A stretch of DNA of 64,000 bases from Colias croceus (GCF_905220415.1 NC_059540.1:1433501-1497500); one strand, 5' to 3'; counted from the first letter of the stretch, positions 1 to 11,762 are shown. Program-made: numbers and translations. The notes: a model not told the origin generated them from the letters alone.

Positions 1-1071
1 TCGCAAGAAATACTATATCTTATATAATACCTAATTATATTTAAACAAATAAATTTTAAAAATTTTACGAATCATTGTAAACAAATGTTGGTTGACCAAA
101 TAAATAAAACTCATAACCCATTTGAATTTAAAACTTTCTCTTTACTTGACTTTACAGGATGTATTTACATGAATTAATGACAACAATGTAAAGTAAATGA
201 TATAACAATTTACAATACATTTCCTTGTACATAATTTGGGTTCAGAATCAACAGGACAGTGTATGGAATAAGGAAAGAATATGTTATGCATCATAGCCGT
301 TTCCTATTTGTTAAATTAGTAGTCAATAAGATAAATAACTTTTTTTAATAGTGATGACCCATGAGATTGTCTATTTATAGATGTCTAGCAGGATATACAA
401 TCTTATCCAGTCTATGCATGATATAAATTCTATTGAAATATATCCATACTAATATTATAAATGCGAAAGTAACTCTGTCTGTCTGTCTGTTACACAATCA
501 CGCCTAAAGTACTGAACCAATTTTCATGAAATTTGGTATGAGATATTTTGATACCCGAGAAAGGACATAGGCTACTTTTTATCCCGGGAAAATGACGCAA
601 TCCCGGAAATCCCACGGGAACGTGTACTATGCGGGTTTTTCTTTGATTGCGCGGGCGAAGCCACGGGCGGAAACCTAGTTCTATATATTATCAATCCACT
701 TTCAGTTACATTCACCTATGAAGATAATTGCAGTGTTATTTATGAATTGTGACATAAGAATAATTATTATGATATGGTCCAAAAAGAGATAAAATCTCAA
801 AATTGTATGACAAAGATTCTATTTCTGTCTGTGATTCTTTTATATTTGAGGTGATTACACATTTTACAACATTATATAATTTATATTTAGTTTGAGATTA
901 TCATTCCCTATAATCTAATCATAATAAAAAGTAAAAACCTAATAAGGCAATAAATAACAAATCCATAATCAATTGTTGATTGGCCGACTTGTTAAATTGG
1001 CCAAGAAACTATAGATTATTTACAGTAATCTGACAGTCACAAAATATATACTAAAAAACATAAATACTCAC
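1..1071. other. Intronic sequence of the thioredoxin reductase gene
   Basis: AT-rich sequence downstream of the TrxR exon donor, with no coding signal on either strand. Its only recognisable content is one copy of the lepidopteran CTGT-type dispersed repeat at about 443-679. Confidence 0.6.
443..679 (+). repeat. Lepidopteran SINE-like/RTE-tail dispersed repeat, copy 1
   Basis: Starts CCATACTAATATTATAAATGCGAAAG, continues with (CTGT)n and a conserved ACTGAACCAATTTTCATGAAATTTGG block, and ends GCGAAGCCACGGGCGGAAACCTAGT. The same layout recurs at 3942-4180, 4679-4862, 8117-8358, 8502-8741 and 11763-12006. This is a very common non-coding repeat of ditrysian genomes; whether it is best called a SINE or the 3' end of an RTE-type LINE is not decided here. 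Confidence 0.8.
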
Positions 1072-1292
1072 ATGTATGCTCTCTCCAAGTATTGCAGCTT
1101 GATGCATCAATTTCTTCGGTATACAACCCACATTGACACACGTTCCTCCGAGCCCCCATTTCGTCCCCTGCGGCGACGGGGTAACGTAATCTAACACGGC
1201 CACGCGAGCGCCCCGGTTCACTGCCTCCTTAGCGCATGCCAGCCCTCCCGAGCCACCACCAATGACCGCCAAGTCATAATCATACGCCCCAT
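1072..1292 (-). CDS. TrxR: Thioredoxin reductase, FAD-binding/active-site exon (partial gene)
   Basis: Codes 73 codons of a pyridine nucleotide-disulfide oxidoreductase that passes electrons from NADPH through FAD to thioredoxin. In insects, which lack glutathione reductase, it also sustains glutathione. Visible: the dinucleotide-binding motif GGGSGGLACAKEA and the redox-active disulfide in GGTCVNVGCIPKK. The segment WGLGGTCVNVGC is typical of animal TrxR rather than dihydrolipoamide dehydrogenase. Splice sites: acceptor TTGTAG at 1293-1298 and donor GTGAGT at 1066-1071; the exon enters in phase 1 and leaves in phase 0. Later exons (NADPH and dimerisation domains, C-terminal redox tail) must lie left of the window, as none is visible in 1-1071. 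Glutathione reductase-like paralogues cannot be excluded without the C-terminus. Family call is very likely. Confidence 0.9.
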
Positions 1293-1698
1293 CTACAATT
1301 GCATTATGTACCCATGAAGTATAAAGCAATGTTATAACGCACACAGTTTACTTAGTCCTGTAGGTGACCAAGTGTTGGTTGTAATGTGCAAATTACAAAG
1401 AGAACAATATAATATGAGGAAAATGACCCACTTAAATATGTGCATGTTAATTAATGATGAGAACTGACGATAAATGAGATGGATGAATCTAGAATTGTGA
1501 TTGTATTTAAAATGTTTGCGATACAAAAATATGTGATTCAGTCATGTTTTAAGTGTTAATTGAGTCAGTGTGACTTCCTACTTTGAAACCCTTTTATATT
1601 TACTTGATAATTTGGTAAGATGACAATGGCAAAATGGAATCATTTCAAGTATCATATATGGAATTCATATGATGAATAATGATATATATATATATATA

Positions 1699-2092
1699 CA
1701 GGGTTACTTGTAAAACACCAGCAACTTCGCAGGATAAGATAGCTAACATCATAAGTAACAGCATTTGTTCTACGACTTTTGATAATTTATTAGATTTTAT
1801 TTTCATACAAAAATAAATATTCATTTAATTTTCCGTTTGAATATTATAAACTCTACGCGCATTCCAAAAATTACGTAAACAAGAAGCGAACGGGAGGGGA
1901 AAGGGGGCGACGCGTCGTCCTTTCGATAATGAATAGAACATAGACTTACAAATGTTAGGAGAGTACAATAAAAGCTTAAAAAATCATTTAAAAATAATTT
2001 ATTGCGTTATGCCAAAAGTCGTAGATCAAATGTTGTTACTTATGATGTTAGCTATCTTGTCCTGCGAGGTTGCCGGTGTTTTACAAATAACC

Positions 2093-2095
<3 letters not shown>
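1699..2095. mobile_element. TA-target MITE (Tc1/mariner-like) inserted in a (TA)n tract
   Basis: Long terminal inverted repeats of roughly 84 bp begin CAGGGTTACTTGTAAAACACC and end in the matching GGTGTTTTACAAATAACCCTG. The element is flanked on both sides by TA, and by (TA)n microsatellite at 1682-1698 and 2096-2142. It is 397 bp with no coding capacity. TA target choice and CAGGGT termini suggest mobilisation by a Tc1/mariner-type transposase (inference). It lies in the TrxR first intron or upstream region. Confidence 0.75.

Positions 2096-2142
<47 letters not shown>
2096..2142. repeat. (TA)n microsatellite
   Basis: Uninterrupted TA dinucleotides continuing on the right side of the MITE, with the shorter left part at about 1682-1698. 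The tract was probably one microsatellite before the insertion. Confidence 0.9.
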
Positions 2143-2144
<2 letters not shown>

Positions 2145-2458
2145 TGTATAATATAAGTGATCATTGCGTCAGCATATTATAATAAAAATTTCGAAATTCC
2201 AAACTAGAGCTTGACTGGTTAGAGTACAGAGAAGGCCTTTTATACAGTCCTGCATTAAAGCACATCTAGTGAAATCTAGTCTTTAAAATCACTATCATTT
2301 TACTGTGCCCATTTGCAACGGACAAAAATATAACCCACGGAAAACTTAATAATAATTACACATAAAAGGTGAATATAATATGCCCAAGAAAAGCTCTATT
2401 GTGCAACAACAATGATAGGCAGACAGCACAAAATTTCCAGTGAATATAATTTTTATAC

Positions 2459-2510
2459 CTTCTTCTTGTACAAAAGGAGCGATTGACTTTGTCTTACGGC
2501 TACAACACAT
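2459..2510 (-). CDS. TrxR: Candidate first coding exon of the thioredoxin reductase gene
   Basis: An ATG at 2510 opens 17 codons (MCCSRKTKSIAPFVQEE) and ends with a phase-1 G before a GTATAA donor at 2453-2458. That is exactly the phase needed by the downstream exon at 1292, giving ...QEEDGAYDYDL. The peptide is basic and could be part of a mitochondrial or alternative N-terminus; insect TrxR genes often use alternative first exons. An in-frame upstream ATG at 2567 would lengthen it by 19 residues. Phase and position are observed; that it is really used is inference. Another first exon could lie elsewhere between 1.3 and 3.1 kb. Confidence 0.4.
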
Positions 2511-3146
2511 CCAACCTATTTGTGCAGTCAACCAAAATTGTCTATTATTATATTGATTACAATGCAATGCTTAAATCTAACGGAAAGTGTGATGCATTTT
2601 TTCTATTTTAACCAATATGATTGTTAAATTTTTTGCATAATCTGCACCCATTCTGATGTTATGTAAGTTGTGTCTGTTATTATTCAATTAATTATGATAT
2701 GTATTTGAAAAAATCTAGCACGAATAGATGGTAAATGAATAATAATGAGGGCGTTATATAATGTAATGCAGAAATACAAAAAGGAACGATGATCGAATAA
2801 GTAGGTGGATAAAAATTGGATTGAATAATAAATCAAGACAAGAAAAATACCACAGTCATATTATCAGAGGTTAGTCGTTAATTGCTTCAAGGCTACGCTA
2901 AGATAATTTTCAACTTACTAGAAAATGTGCGCCGGCTCAATACAATTAATGTATCAGTTCTACATAGCGGTTTCACAATATTGCGTATCTTGAGAAAATT
3001 ATTAAAAATTGTCATTTTGACGTGTTACTCCATAAATGACAGAATATTATTTATACAAAGGTCACTGCTACTGCTGCACAAGAACGGTATAACCTTACTC
3101 AAACGTCAAGTTTATGTTTATAACGAAATTCAACTAAAATTGCACA

Positions 3147-6100
3147 ATGAAATCCGTGTTGATTACCGGCGCAAATAGAGGGTTGGGTCTTGGAATGGTT
3201 AAATTTGTTCTCAAGAACAATAAGGCTGAAAATGTTTTCGCAACCTGTCGTAACACTTCTGAGGTAAGAACTAAAGTAAATGTATATGTATTTTATCAAA
3301 ACTTACCGATTGGTGCCATTTTTTATTGCTTTAAATCACACTAGCACTTCACGTTACAACTTTAAATCAAATATTTATTGTCCGAGCTGAAGCTGCGTTG
3401 TAATATATTATAATAAATTTTAAAGATAAACGCAAGAAAGAGATGGCTAATCTTAACTATCGAGAGTGGGGAGCACCGTTCAGTCATCGACTAAACGTAA
3501 AACGACTACCTATGTAGGCAACACTTAATAATAAATACCTACATTATCGAAAATCGAGTGGGGAACGTCGAGTATCGAATAATCGTGACTAGGCAAATGA
3601 CATTATTTAAACGATGACGTATCATCGACATCTATTGTAGATGACGAAGCAAATCACAATAATTAAAAAATCCAGATAAATCTGTCTCAATCATAATACA
3701 TACATATTATTATATCAAATCCTACTTGCAGACCATGTTTATTTAGATCGGTATTTTTACTAGAAATACTTTAGAAATATTATTTCAGCGGGCAAGAATT
3801 TAAAATTTGCCGCGATGTACCTGTTTAAATTATTTATGATTTTTTCTCTTCTGTCTTCCGTATTGATAATTTATTACAAGCTAGCTACCCGCCCGGCTCT
3901 GTACGGATACAATTATGCTAAGCAATTATGTATTTTATCCTAACCAATATAATAATTAATACTTAAATGCGAAAGTAACTCGGTCTGTCTCTCTGTCTAT
4001 CTCTTCACCATTCCTAAGCCAATGAACCGATTTGAATGAAATTTAGTTCAGAGATAGTTGGAGACCTAAAAAAGCACATACCTATTGTTGTTTTATCCCA
4101 TAAATCCCACTGAAACAGGAACTGTTAACGTTACGACTTACGTTTGACTACGCAGGCGAAGCCGTGGACGGAAAGCTAGTAACTACCTATCTACAGTCTA
4201 CTTTATAAATTAGAATGTTGTAAGTGTGCACATAAACGTAGAAATGCATGATGTGTAAGTCAATAGTACTAATTGTTTTTGTTATTGATTTTTCAGGAAC
4301 TAAAAGCAATTTCTCAAGAACATAATAACCTGCACATATTGAATCTAGGTAATATTAAAAAAAAATAACTTTTATCATTTAAACGAATAAAAAAGTGGGC
4401 TTTTTCATCACCGTTTGCACGGCCCACAACATACTTATATTTTTATCTACTTATCAATTATTATGATGTTTGGGGAGAAAAAAGATGCATTCTAAACATT
4501 GAAAAAAGTTCACTCTTTCTCAACAATCGTCATCACGTCACAATATAATATGTGACAAATTGATATAATAATCTAGGTGATCGGCTACAATGATTCGCCC
4601 TATGTGCCTTTTCGGTAAACTTGCATGAGTTATAATAGTTGCGAATATCCATAAGTAAGTACCTACCTACTTACATAATCCATACTAATATTATAAATGC
4701 GAAAGTAAATCTGTCTGTCTGTTACTCAATCACGCCTAAACTACTGAACCAATTTGCATGAAATTTGGTACTTATGGAGATATTTTGATACCCGAGAAAG
4801 GACATAGGCTACCTTTTATTGCGAAATATGTACCACGGGCGAAGCCGGGGCGGACCTCTAGTATTTTATATGCGAAAGTAACTCTGTCTGTCCGTTTGTT
4901 ACTGAATCACGCTTTAAGGGCAAGCTCCCTAAATTTTATGTGAATTTGCATACATATTCTGAAACAGGCACACATACAATCAAAATGGAACTTTAGTATA
5001 TGATTTATTGGGTCTTTCTTTCGATCTACAAGACAGTTACGTATTTGTAACATTTTCGCTCGATTGATTGTTTATTCTTAAATTATGCCTTTTCACTACA
5101 CACACATTTTCGCATAGGTACTATCTTTGAGAAAGTGCCCATACGTTGCGTACCTACAAATACTTAAATCTTACTATTTTTACAAGGTTACTCGTAGAAC
5201 GTTCTAAACGACGCCTCAAGGATACGTTAGTTTTATTAAGTATTCTGTGTCAAGGAAGCGGAACCGAATGCCTAGTACGAGAAGTTCAATTCATATTTGA
5301 TAAAAACAATACCATAAAGTATGAGGAAAAAGCAAAATATAAAGAAGAGCGTGCGTGCCGAGCACACGTGTCAGAAGTGAAACTTCTTTGGCAACATTCA
5401 AATATATCAAAATCGTCGCCTTACTCCACGACATGCCGGTTTTTCCATGACACGATCTTGAAATTTTACTCAACGAGCATAAAGAAGTTTCACTTTAAAA
5501 AATACTGCAAATCATTATAATTAAATATAAATTTTATAGATGTTACCGATACATCGCAATTTGATGATGTGGCTACACAAGTAGCAAAAGTTATGGGAGG
5601 GCAAGGTCTCAATTTACTGATCAACAATGCTGGTGTCACCACGCGTTTCACAAAGCTCAACTTGGTGAAAGCTGATCAGTTACTGGAAAATCTTACTGTT
5701 AACACAGTAGCACCTATAATGCTGACGAAGGTTTTTATGTTTAATTTAATTTTGTATTTGACAAACATGAAGAATACCGGTTCATGACTTGTACCTTAAA
5801 GTGATACAATACAAAGGCACTGCATATACGCTGCTGGTCCAAATGCTGGCTTATGAAATAAATAGTACATTAAAATTTACTTAATTAAAAATATGAGTAT
5901 GGCAATATTAACGTAAACTGAAGGTCATTGTTTTGCTTAATGATCAAAATAACACAATTTGTTAACCATAATAAAGAGACTAGAATTTGTCGTGTTAAAA
6001 CACGTATATTATTTCAGGCTCTAGTTCCATTATTGAAACAAGCAGCGGAAGCTAACAGCGGGAAGCCAATGGGCGCCGAGAAGGCAGCTGTCATAAACAT

Positions 6101-7815
6101 GAGCTCTATTCTTGGCTCCATTGCACAGAACGATCAGGGTGGCTTCTATCCGTATAGATGCTCAAAGGTATGTAACCGTACAGATGTTAAAGACTTAAGT
6201 GGTTTATTAAGTATTAACACACACAAACAAATTAACAAAAAATACTAACACATTTATCAGAAATCAACTATGTATTATAAGCACTATCATAGTCACAAAA
6301 AACTAAGACAGTGCATCAAAAAATATGCAATGAACCGAATCACAGATAACTATATTATATTAGTCAAACCGAATTGCCGTGCCCACAGACATACATTAAG
6401 ATGACTAGACTACGCGAGTGTATGTACTTCCCGTGTCCAAGCTAAGTTTAAAAAACTTACTTGACGCTGACCTACACTCAGTCCGCGCTTGCAGTTCGCC
6501 AAGGAAAGACGTGAAACTGAATAGAGTAAAATGCCGAATTGCGCAGTAATAAACTGTAGAAACTCCACAGCTGTGAGTGGCCAAGTTATCGGAGATGTTT
6601 CCTTCCACCGGCAAGTAATTTTCTAATCAGAATATGCACTATTTATTTTAAAATCAAATAAAGAATATTTGTGGAAAACGATCGTGACAAACATGGATAC
6701 GAAATCATACGGAATGATTCCGAATACATTGCGGCTTTTACTTGGCACGGTAAAGAAGGCGTGGTATGATAATACGCAATGAATAGCGTCTTCTCATTTT
6801 TCTGTTCTCATTTTTCTGTTAGTGGTTAGTCCCATTTTGTGGTTAGTGATGTTCATTCGATGCAACAGTTCTCGATTCTAATCGATTTTGTAATCGAACA
6901 GAAAAATGATAATTTGAATTAGCAATTTTTTCAGAAAAAAAAGGCAGATTTTTTTTGTCTTTTAATACGACTTGACCTAGAACTTTTAAGTACATATCTA
7001 TCGGTGTAATTCGTAAACCGTACAAATCCGAACATAAAAGAAAAATGGATCGGGGCAACGGGACATAAAGATTGGTTTTCAACAAAACATAGTCTATCAT
7101 CGTACTGACGGGCTCGGGCGGTCTGGGAGGCGGCGCGTTGTGGCGCGGGCTCACCGCGGGGTAAAGCGAGCAAGATAGTACGATGGACTCCGATTCTAGA
7201 ATCGCCGCGCGAGTGGCGGCCCTAATCGATTTAGCGTAAAATGAAATGTCCATCACTAAAAAGTGCTCGTGACGTCATAACGCGTCAAGGTCAGTACAAA
7301 AAATATGACACGCTTGGTTTTCACACTTCACACAGATCGCGGTACTTGCGTGGTCTATTTAGATCTATGTCTGTGGCCGTGCCACACTCCCTACGCTGTT
7401 TATTCGGTATTCGTAAAACATTTCTATAGCGCCTTGTAGGATACCGTCAGCGACATCTAGTATGAGATAAATTCAAATAGAAAGTAACTGAACTTGAATA
7501 ATGAATTTATCTCTTATTCTTCTTGTATTTAATGAAATTAAAATACTCAGCTCTTCATTTGTTATTATTCCTAATTAAAATATTTTTCAGGCCGCACTAA
7601 ATGCTGCAACAAAGTCAATGAGCATTGATTTAAAGAAAGATGCGATTCTCGTTGCGTCCATGCATCCGGGATGGGTAAAAACCGACATGGGTGGAAAAAA
7701 TGCGCCGCTAGATGTCGATACCAGTGTCGGCGGTATTTTCACAACCATAGACAAACTCGGTGAAAATGACACTGGAAAATTCTTGCAATATGATGGCTCG
7801 GAGTTGCCATGGTAA
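3147..7815 (+). CDS. Short-chain dehydrogenase/reductase (C-factor/sniffer-type carbonyl reductase), complete five-exon gene
   Basis: Exons 3147-3263, 4297-4348, 5540-5730, 6018-6167 and 7591-7815 join in consistent phase (0, 1, 0, 0) to 244 aa, the usual size for single-domain classical SDRs. Visible: N-terminal Rossmann motif TGANRGLG (residues 7-14), the structural NNAG motif, a serine in NMSSILGS, the catalytic YRCSK (Tyr-x3-Lys), and HPGWVKTDMGG after the catalytic site. These match cytosolic NADPH-dependent C-factor/sniffer-like proteins of insects, which reduce carbonyl compounds; the substrate is unknown. The start is the first ATG, directly before the Rossmann fold. Donors GTAAGA, GTAATA, GTTTTT and GTATGT and pyrimidine-rich TTTCAG-type acceptors flank the exons. 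A poly(A) signal AATAAA lies near 7939. All key residues are present, so it looks functional. Intron 4 (1.4 kb) carries a THAP relic. Confidence 0.93.
3942..4180 (+). repeat. Lepidopteran SINE-like repeat, copy 2 (intron 1 of the SDR gene)
   Basis: Diverged copy: ATGCGAAAGTAACTCGG then imperfect CTGT units, an ATGAACCGATTTGAATGAAATTTAG block, ending GCGAAGCCGTGGACGGAAAGCTAGT. Confidence 0.7.
4679..4935 (+). repeat. Lepidopteran SINE-like repeat, copy 3 plus partial tandem copy
   Basis: A shortened copy (4679-4862) retains the TCCATACTAATATTATAAATGCG start and a GCGAAGCCGGGGCGG end. It is followed at about 4868-4935 by a second partial start (TATGCGAAAGTAACTCTGTC). Lies in intron 2 of the SDR gene. 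Confidence 0.65.
5370..5495. repeat. Short inverted-repeat element in SDR intron 2
   Basis: AAGTGAAACTTCTTT near 5376 is mirrored by AAAGAAGTTTCACTT near 5480. The pair brackets about 90 bp of non-coding DNA. Probably a small non-autonomous element or its remnant; the same AAGAAGTTTCACTTC motif recurs alone near 31418. Family not identified. Confidence 0.4.
6371..7390. mobile_element. Possible decayed inverted-repeat element carrying the THAP fragment
   Basis: CCACAGACATA followed by TAGACTACGCGAGT on the left (6384-6418) is mirrored imperfectly by ACTTGCGTGGTCTA and TATGTCTGTGG on the right (7344-7376). Between the arms lie the THAP fragment, a GC-rich patch near 7110-7220 and a possible smaller element near 6845-7260 with TAGTGATG/CATCACTA ends. 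No clean target duplication was found, so borders are approximate. Confidence 0.35.
6532..6612 (+). pseudogene. THAP-domain N-terminal half (relic of a P-type/THAP element)
   Basis: An ATG opens MPNCAVINCRNS, with the C-x4-C spacing that starts a THAP zinc finger, and runs to DVSFHRQ before a stop codon at 6610-6612. This is where the first exon of a THAP gene would be expected to splice. No second half (C-x2-H, AVP motif) is visible nearby, so it is a fragment. It sits in intron 4 of the SDR gene, between imperfect inverted arms at 6371-6420 and 7340-7385, which suggests a non-autonomous or decayed P-superfamily transposon. The domain call rests on only about 27 residues. Confidence 0.45.
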
Positions 7816-7972
7816 TATCAAAATGATAATTTTACACAAATTAAATCAAATAACAAGAAAAGAGATTTTTAATGTAAGCTTTATTGGTGGTAGATTGTTG
7901 TAACTGTAAGAACTATTATAATAAATTTTTATTAATGAAATAAAGTAATTTTTTACTTATGTTTACATATTT

Positions 7973-8049
7973 TTAATTTTTACCTTCACCAGCAGGTTTC
8001 ATCATTTCTCCAGCGACTGAATGTAGTCTAAGATTAGGACGCGGCTTTC
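7973..8049 (-). CDS. Possible terminal coding exon of an unidentified minus-strand gene
   Basis: Reading leftwards, a TTTTCAG acceptor at 8050-8056 leads into an open frame (GKPRPNLRLHSVAGEMMKPA...) ending at TAA 7973-7975. With a phase-1 G from an earlier exon it codes about 25 residues. The pattern of acceptor, open frame, stop and nearby TTTATT (a minus-strand AATAAA near 7881) fits a last exon convergent with the SDR gene. The product was not recognised and no partner exon was found between 8.1 and 12 kb, so this could be chance. Confidence 0.3.
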
Positions 8050-8116
8050 CTGAAAATAGTTTTATGTAAAACGAAATGATTTAAAATCCGAAGTCACCAT
8101 AATCACGTTACATAAT

Positions 8117-8358
8117 CCTATCCTACTAATACCTACTAATATTAAAAAATGCGAAAGTTTGTGAGGGTGTGTATGTGTGTTTGTTACTCTTTCACGCAAA
8201 TACTACTGAACCGATTTCAATGAAACTTAGCACACGTATAGAGGTTAACTTGGATTAACACATAGGATAGGTTATATCCCGGATATCGCACGGGAACGGG
8301 AACTATGCGGGTTTTTTTTTGAAAACGCGGGCGAAGCCGCGGGCTGAAAGCTTATAGT
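8117..8358 (+). repeat. Lepidopteran SINE-like repeat, copy 4
   Basis: Start TACTAATATTAAAAAATGCGAAAG, GT-rich instead of (CTGT)n tract, ACTGAACCGATTTCAATGAAACTTAG block, end GCGAAGCCGCGGGCTGAAAGC. Confidence 0.7.
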
Positions 8359-8501
8359 ATTATTATAAACGCGAAGGACTGTGTTTCTATGTGACTATTT
8401 TACGCTTTTTCGGCTAAGCCACAGTAACTTGATTTGGATAAACTTTAAGACCCGGCAACATTGAGTGTTATATAAACCCGGTGTCAAACACAGGTTGCTA
8501 A

Positions 8502-8741
8502 TCCATGTACTAATATTATAAATGCGAAAGTAACTCTGTCTGTCTGTCTGTTACTCAATCACGCCTAAACTACTGAAACAATTTTCATGAACTTTGGTAT
8601 AGAGATATTTTGATACCCGAGAAAGGACATAGGCTACTTTTTATCCCGGGAAAATGACGCAATCCCGGAAATCCCACAGGAACGGGAACTATGCGGGTTT
8701 TTCTTTGACTGCGCGGGCGAAGCCGCGGGCGGAAACCTAGT
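8502..8741 (+). repeat. Lepidopteran SINE-like repeat, copy 5
   Basis: Nearly identical to copy 1: AATATTATAAATGCGAAAG, (CTGT)n, GAGAAAGGACATAGGCTACT, and GCGAAGCCGCGGGCGGAAACCTAGT at its end. The high similarity suggests both moved recently. Confidence 0.75.
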
Positions 8742-11195
8742 ATTATAATATAGTTAAAGCGCATATAAAAACTTTATTTCTAGCAAACTGAGTATTTGGT
8801 CTAATCAGTATTTAAGAAGATAAATTTCAATTTATATAATGAAAATTCTTCGGAAAATCCCTCCATCTAAGCCCCCCATATTCAAAATTCAATACAGGGT
8901 ATCAATAGTGTATGCTAACCAAACCTACTGCAGGTGCTTTTGTGTGGACATAGTTCCATAAAGTTCATTGAAATTGACATTTTGCAAAATAAATGATATT
9001 AACTCTCTTTGAATACTAGTTGTTAACTACATTAAATATTTAATATTTTTCTCTAAGATTTTTCTCAAGACTGCGCGTCGATATTTCAACGCTGAAATTT
9101 TGACACTGCCATGCGGCCATTGTGCGGCCAATTATGATTTTGTCATGGAAGTTTTTCGGAATCATAAACTTAGGCAAGGCAAAGGTTTTTCAAAGCAAAA
9201 GAGCTATTGTGTAGCTACAGCAGAGTTTAAGAACGTATTCAGCTGTTTTCTAATAATATTATTATTTTTGTAGATAATATTTAGTTTGTGTTCATAAGGT
9301 TCAAATGTTGCCTGTCTATTACGCGTTAGCAATGGACCGATTTTGATAAATTCATTCATCATCGAACATCTGTGGTTGAAATATTATGGCAATATACTTC
9401 GCTGCATTTCTATATACCTTTATAGATATTATAATCAATAATGTGTGAACCTAAGTGTGAACCGTACAAAAACTTCACAAATTATCACAGCAAATATATT
9501 TAAATAATGCAAATTAGACTCTATTTCAACAACATACGACTCCATATAAATCCCCCTTATCTTAGTATACACGATCCAGCTGTCACCGGCGCGTTCAAAT
9601 AACCCTTGCAAAACGGAATTGTACCTAATTGTGTAAACGGGGCGTGAGAGCGTTGTTTTATCGATGTAGCATTTCCATTTCCTTTCATCGCACAATAATA
9701 TAGCAGACGAGCGTATATTGTGACAATTTGCATTTAATGATGTGTAGAATTAATAAGTGTCTGAAAATTGGAGTATCAATTTCAAGTAGTAAGATATAAC
9801 TACATTTAGATACATTATCGTTTTATTGATATTATGCATTATTGAATTTTATGTAATGTATGAACTCAACTACTTGAATCGATTAAAAAAATGCTGGCTC
9901 CACCTAAAAACAATAGCTCCGTGAGTGCGGCAAATCAGTTCTGTAGTGTGTGTAAGGCAATTTGTAAGGACGCTAGTGTGTGTGAAGAATTGTACTGCCA
10001 ACTACATAAATTTTACCCCATAAATGGGAAATGGGCTATCTTAGAAAGAAGTTTGAAAAATATTTTTTATTCATTTTGGCCTTGCCGGGAATCGAACCCA
10101 TGAACATGTGACTCAAATCCACTTGCGATGCCACTATACTATCACAAAGGTTTTTTAAAAGTAAAAAAGCGGTAATAAAAAAAATAACATATTATATGAG
10201 TCAGTTAAACAAGGTTAAACAGAAATAAATTATTGTTATTATCATTTTTTTTATAATATGCGTTAGTAATAGTATTGAAAAAAAAAACATTATGAATAAA
10301 ATAAGTTCAAATTAAAAGTGTGTTTTTGGGATATGCAGTACGGCAACACTAAATGGCGTCGTATTTTCGTAAACAACATTTTCAAAGTGCAGGTGAAATA
10401 TTGAATAATACGATTATTCCTGATGGTACGTGATCCCAGTGTCTTTCTTATTATTTGCTGTATTTTTTTTAAAGAGTTTTATGGCACAAACAGGCATTTT
10501 ACTTCAGGTTTTGTCCAAAATCCTCAGAAACTATCGGTACGACTACGCCCTCTCCACACAATGCTTGTGACACGACTGGCTCGGGTACGCCGATTTCGGC
10601 GTACTTTTAGTTGCCGCATTTTTCGAGTACGCCGGCCACAGAACAGTAAGAACATAATACTGTTCTGTGACGCCGGCGGTATCTAGTCGTAGCGCGCGCG
10701 GAGACCAATCCATAATCTAAGGGTACAAGTATTACCTTTGAACACTCTTCAAAAAAGGGGGAGGTTCTCAATTCGACTGTATTTTTTTTTGCTTCCTAGG
10801 TACCTCGGAAGACAAAATTTTCGACTGGGTAAACCGATTTTGATGATTCTTTTTATTTGAAAACTGGTGCCTCCCGCGTGGTCCTATTAAAATTCGGTCT
10901 AGTTCTATCAATATGAGGGCGGTTTAATTTTTTTTATAGTAACTATATTATTTCGATTGAACCACAGGACCGAGTGGCTGGTATATTAACGCCACAAATC
11001 AAATGTTTTTATGTTTTTCTGCTCAAAGTTCAAACTAACCAATATTTAAACTGATTTTGATGAGATTTTTAATCGAAATCGTATCTTGCATTACTTTATT
11101 GAAATATGTACGTGCACAAAAAATATGTATCTCATAATATTTTACCATAGAGATGCTTCTAGGAATACCTACCTATAAGACTCATAATATTATGT
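8742..11195. other. Intergenic AT-rich stretch without a supported gene
   Basis: No exon with convincing splice sites or conserved peptide was found on either strand. Small dyads occur, such as the ACAGAACAGTA/TACTGTTCTGT hairpin at 10636-10662, and a few short open frames without family resemblance. Confidence 0.6.
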
Positions 11196-11660
11196 AGTAC
11201 TAGCTTCCGCCCGCGACTCCGTCCGCGCGGATGTCGGTCTTCGCGTGGATGGTTATTTCTCCATTTTGAGTACCTCTGTCAATAACATCTTATAAATATC
11301 TATTGGACCCAATTCCCAAATACGGCTAGGCCTATAATAATACGCAACGTGTGTTCGCGGTTCTACGGAACAAAGTCTATGGATAAAACTGAAAAATTAA
11401 GATTAATTTTTTTCTACGTATTTTTCCAGGATAAAAAGTATCCTATTTTACGCCCAGGATAATAAGGTATAATTATACCAAGTTTCATCGAAATCGAACC
11501 GATAGTTTTCACGTGATGCCTTCACATACAGACAGACAGACAAAAATTTATTTAATCACATATTTGGGTTTGGTATTGATCCAGTAACACCCCCTGCTAT
11601 TTATTTTTTCAATATTTTCAATGTACAGAATTGACCCTTCTACAGATTTATTATATGTAT
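11196..11660 (-). repeat. Second lepidopteran dispersed repeat family (minus copy)
   Basis: Begins ACTAGCTTCCGCCCGCGACTCCGTCCGCGCGG and continues through ACAGACAGACAGAC, TTTGGTATTGATCCAGTAACACC and TTCTACAGATTTATTATATG. The same sequence in the opposite orientation occurs at about 21285-21567. It is related in layout to the CTGT repeat but has a distinct body; probably an RTE/SINE-type 3' end. Confidence 0.65.
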
Positions 11661-11762
11661 AGATGATCTCATTTAATAATTTAAAAATCTTAATAAAACA
11701 AGCTATTTTTCCATAGAATTTAGGAACATTTATTGATGAATACGTTACTATTCGGTGACGTT

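Noticed and set aside
6845..7262. TAGTGATG/CATCACTA ends suggesting a separate hAT element in SDR intron 4
   Set aside because: Termini are only 8 bp of clear match and no 8-bp target duplication is present; kept only as a note in the composite element.
9435..9695. 86-codon minus-strand open frame
   Set aside because: No start context, splice site or family resemblance; probably part of a dispersed non-coding repeat.
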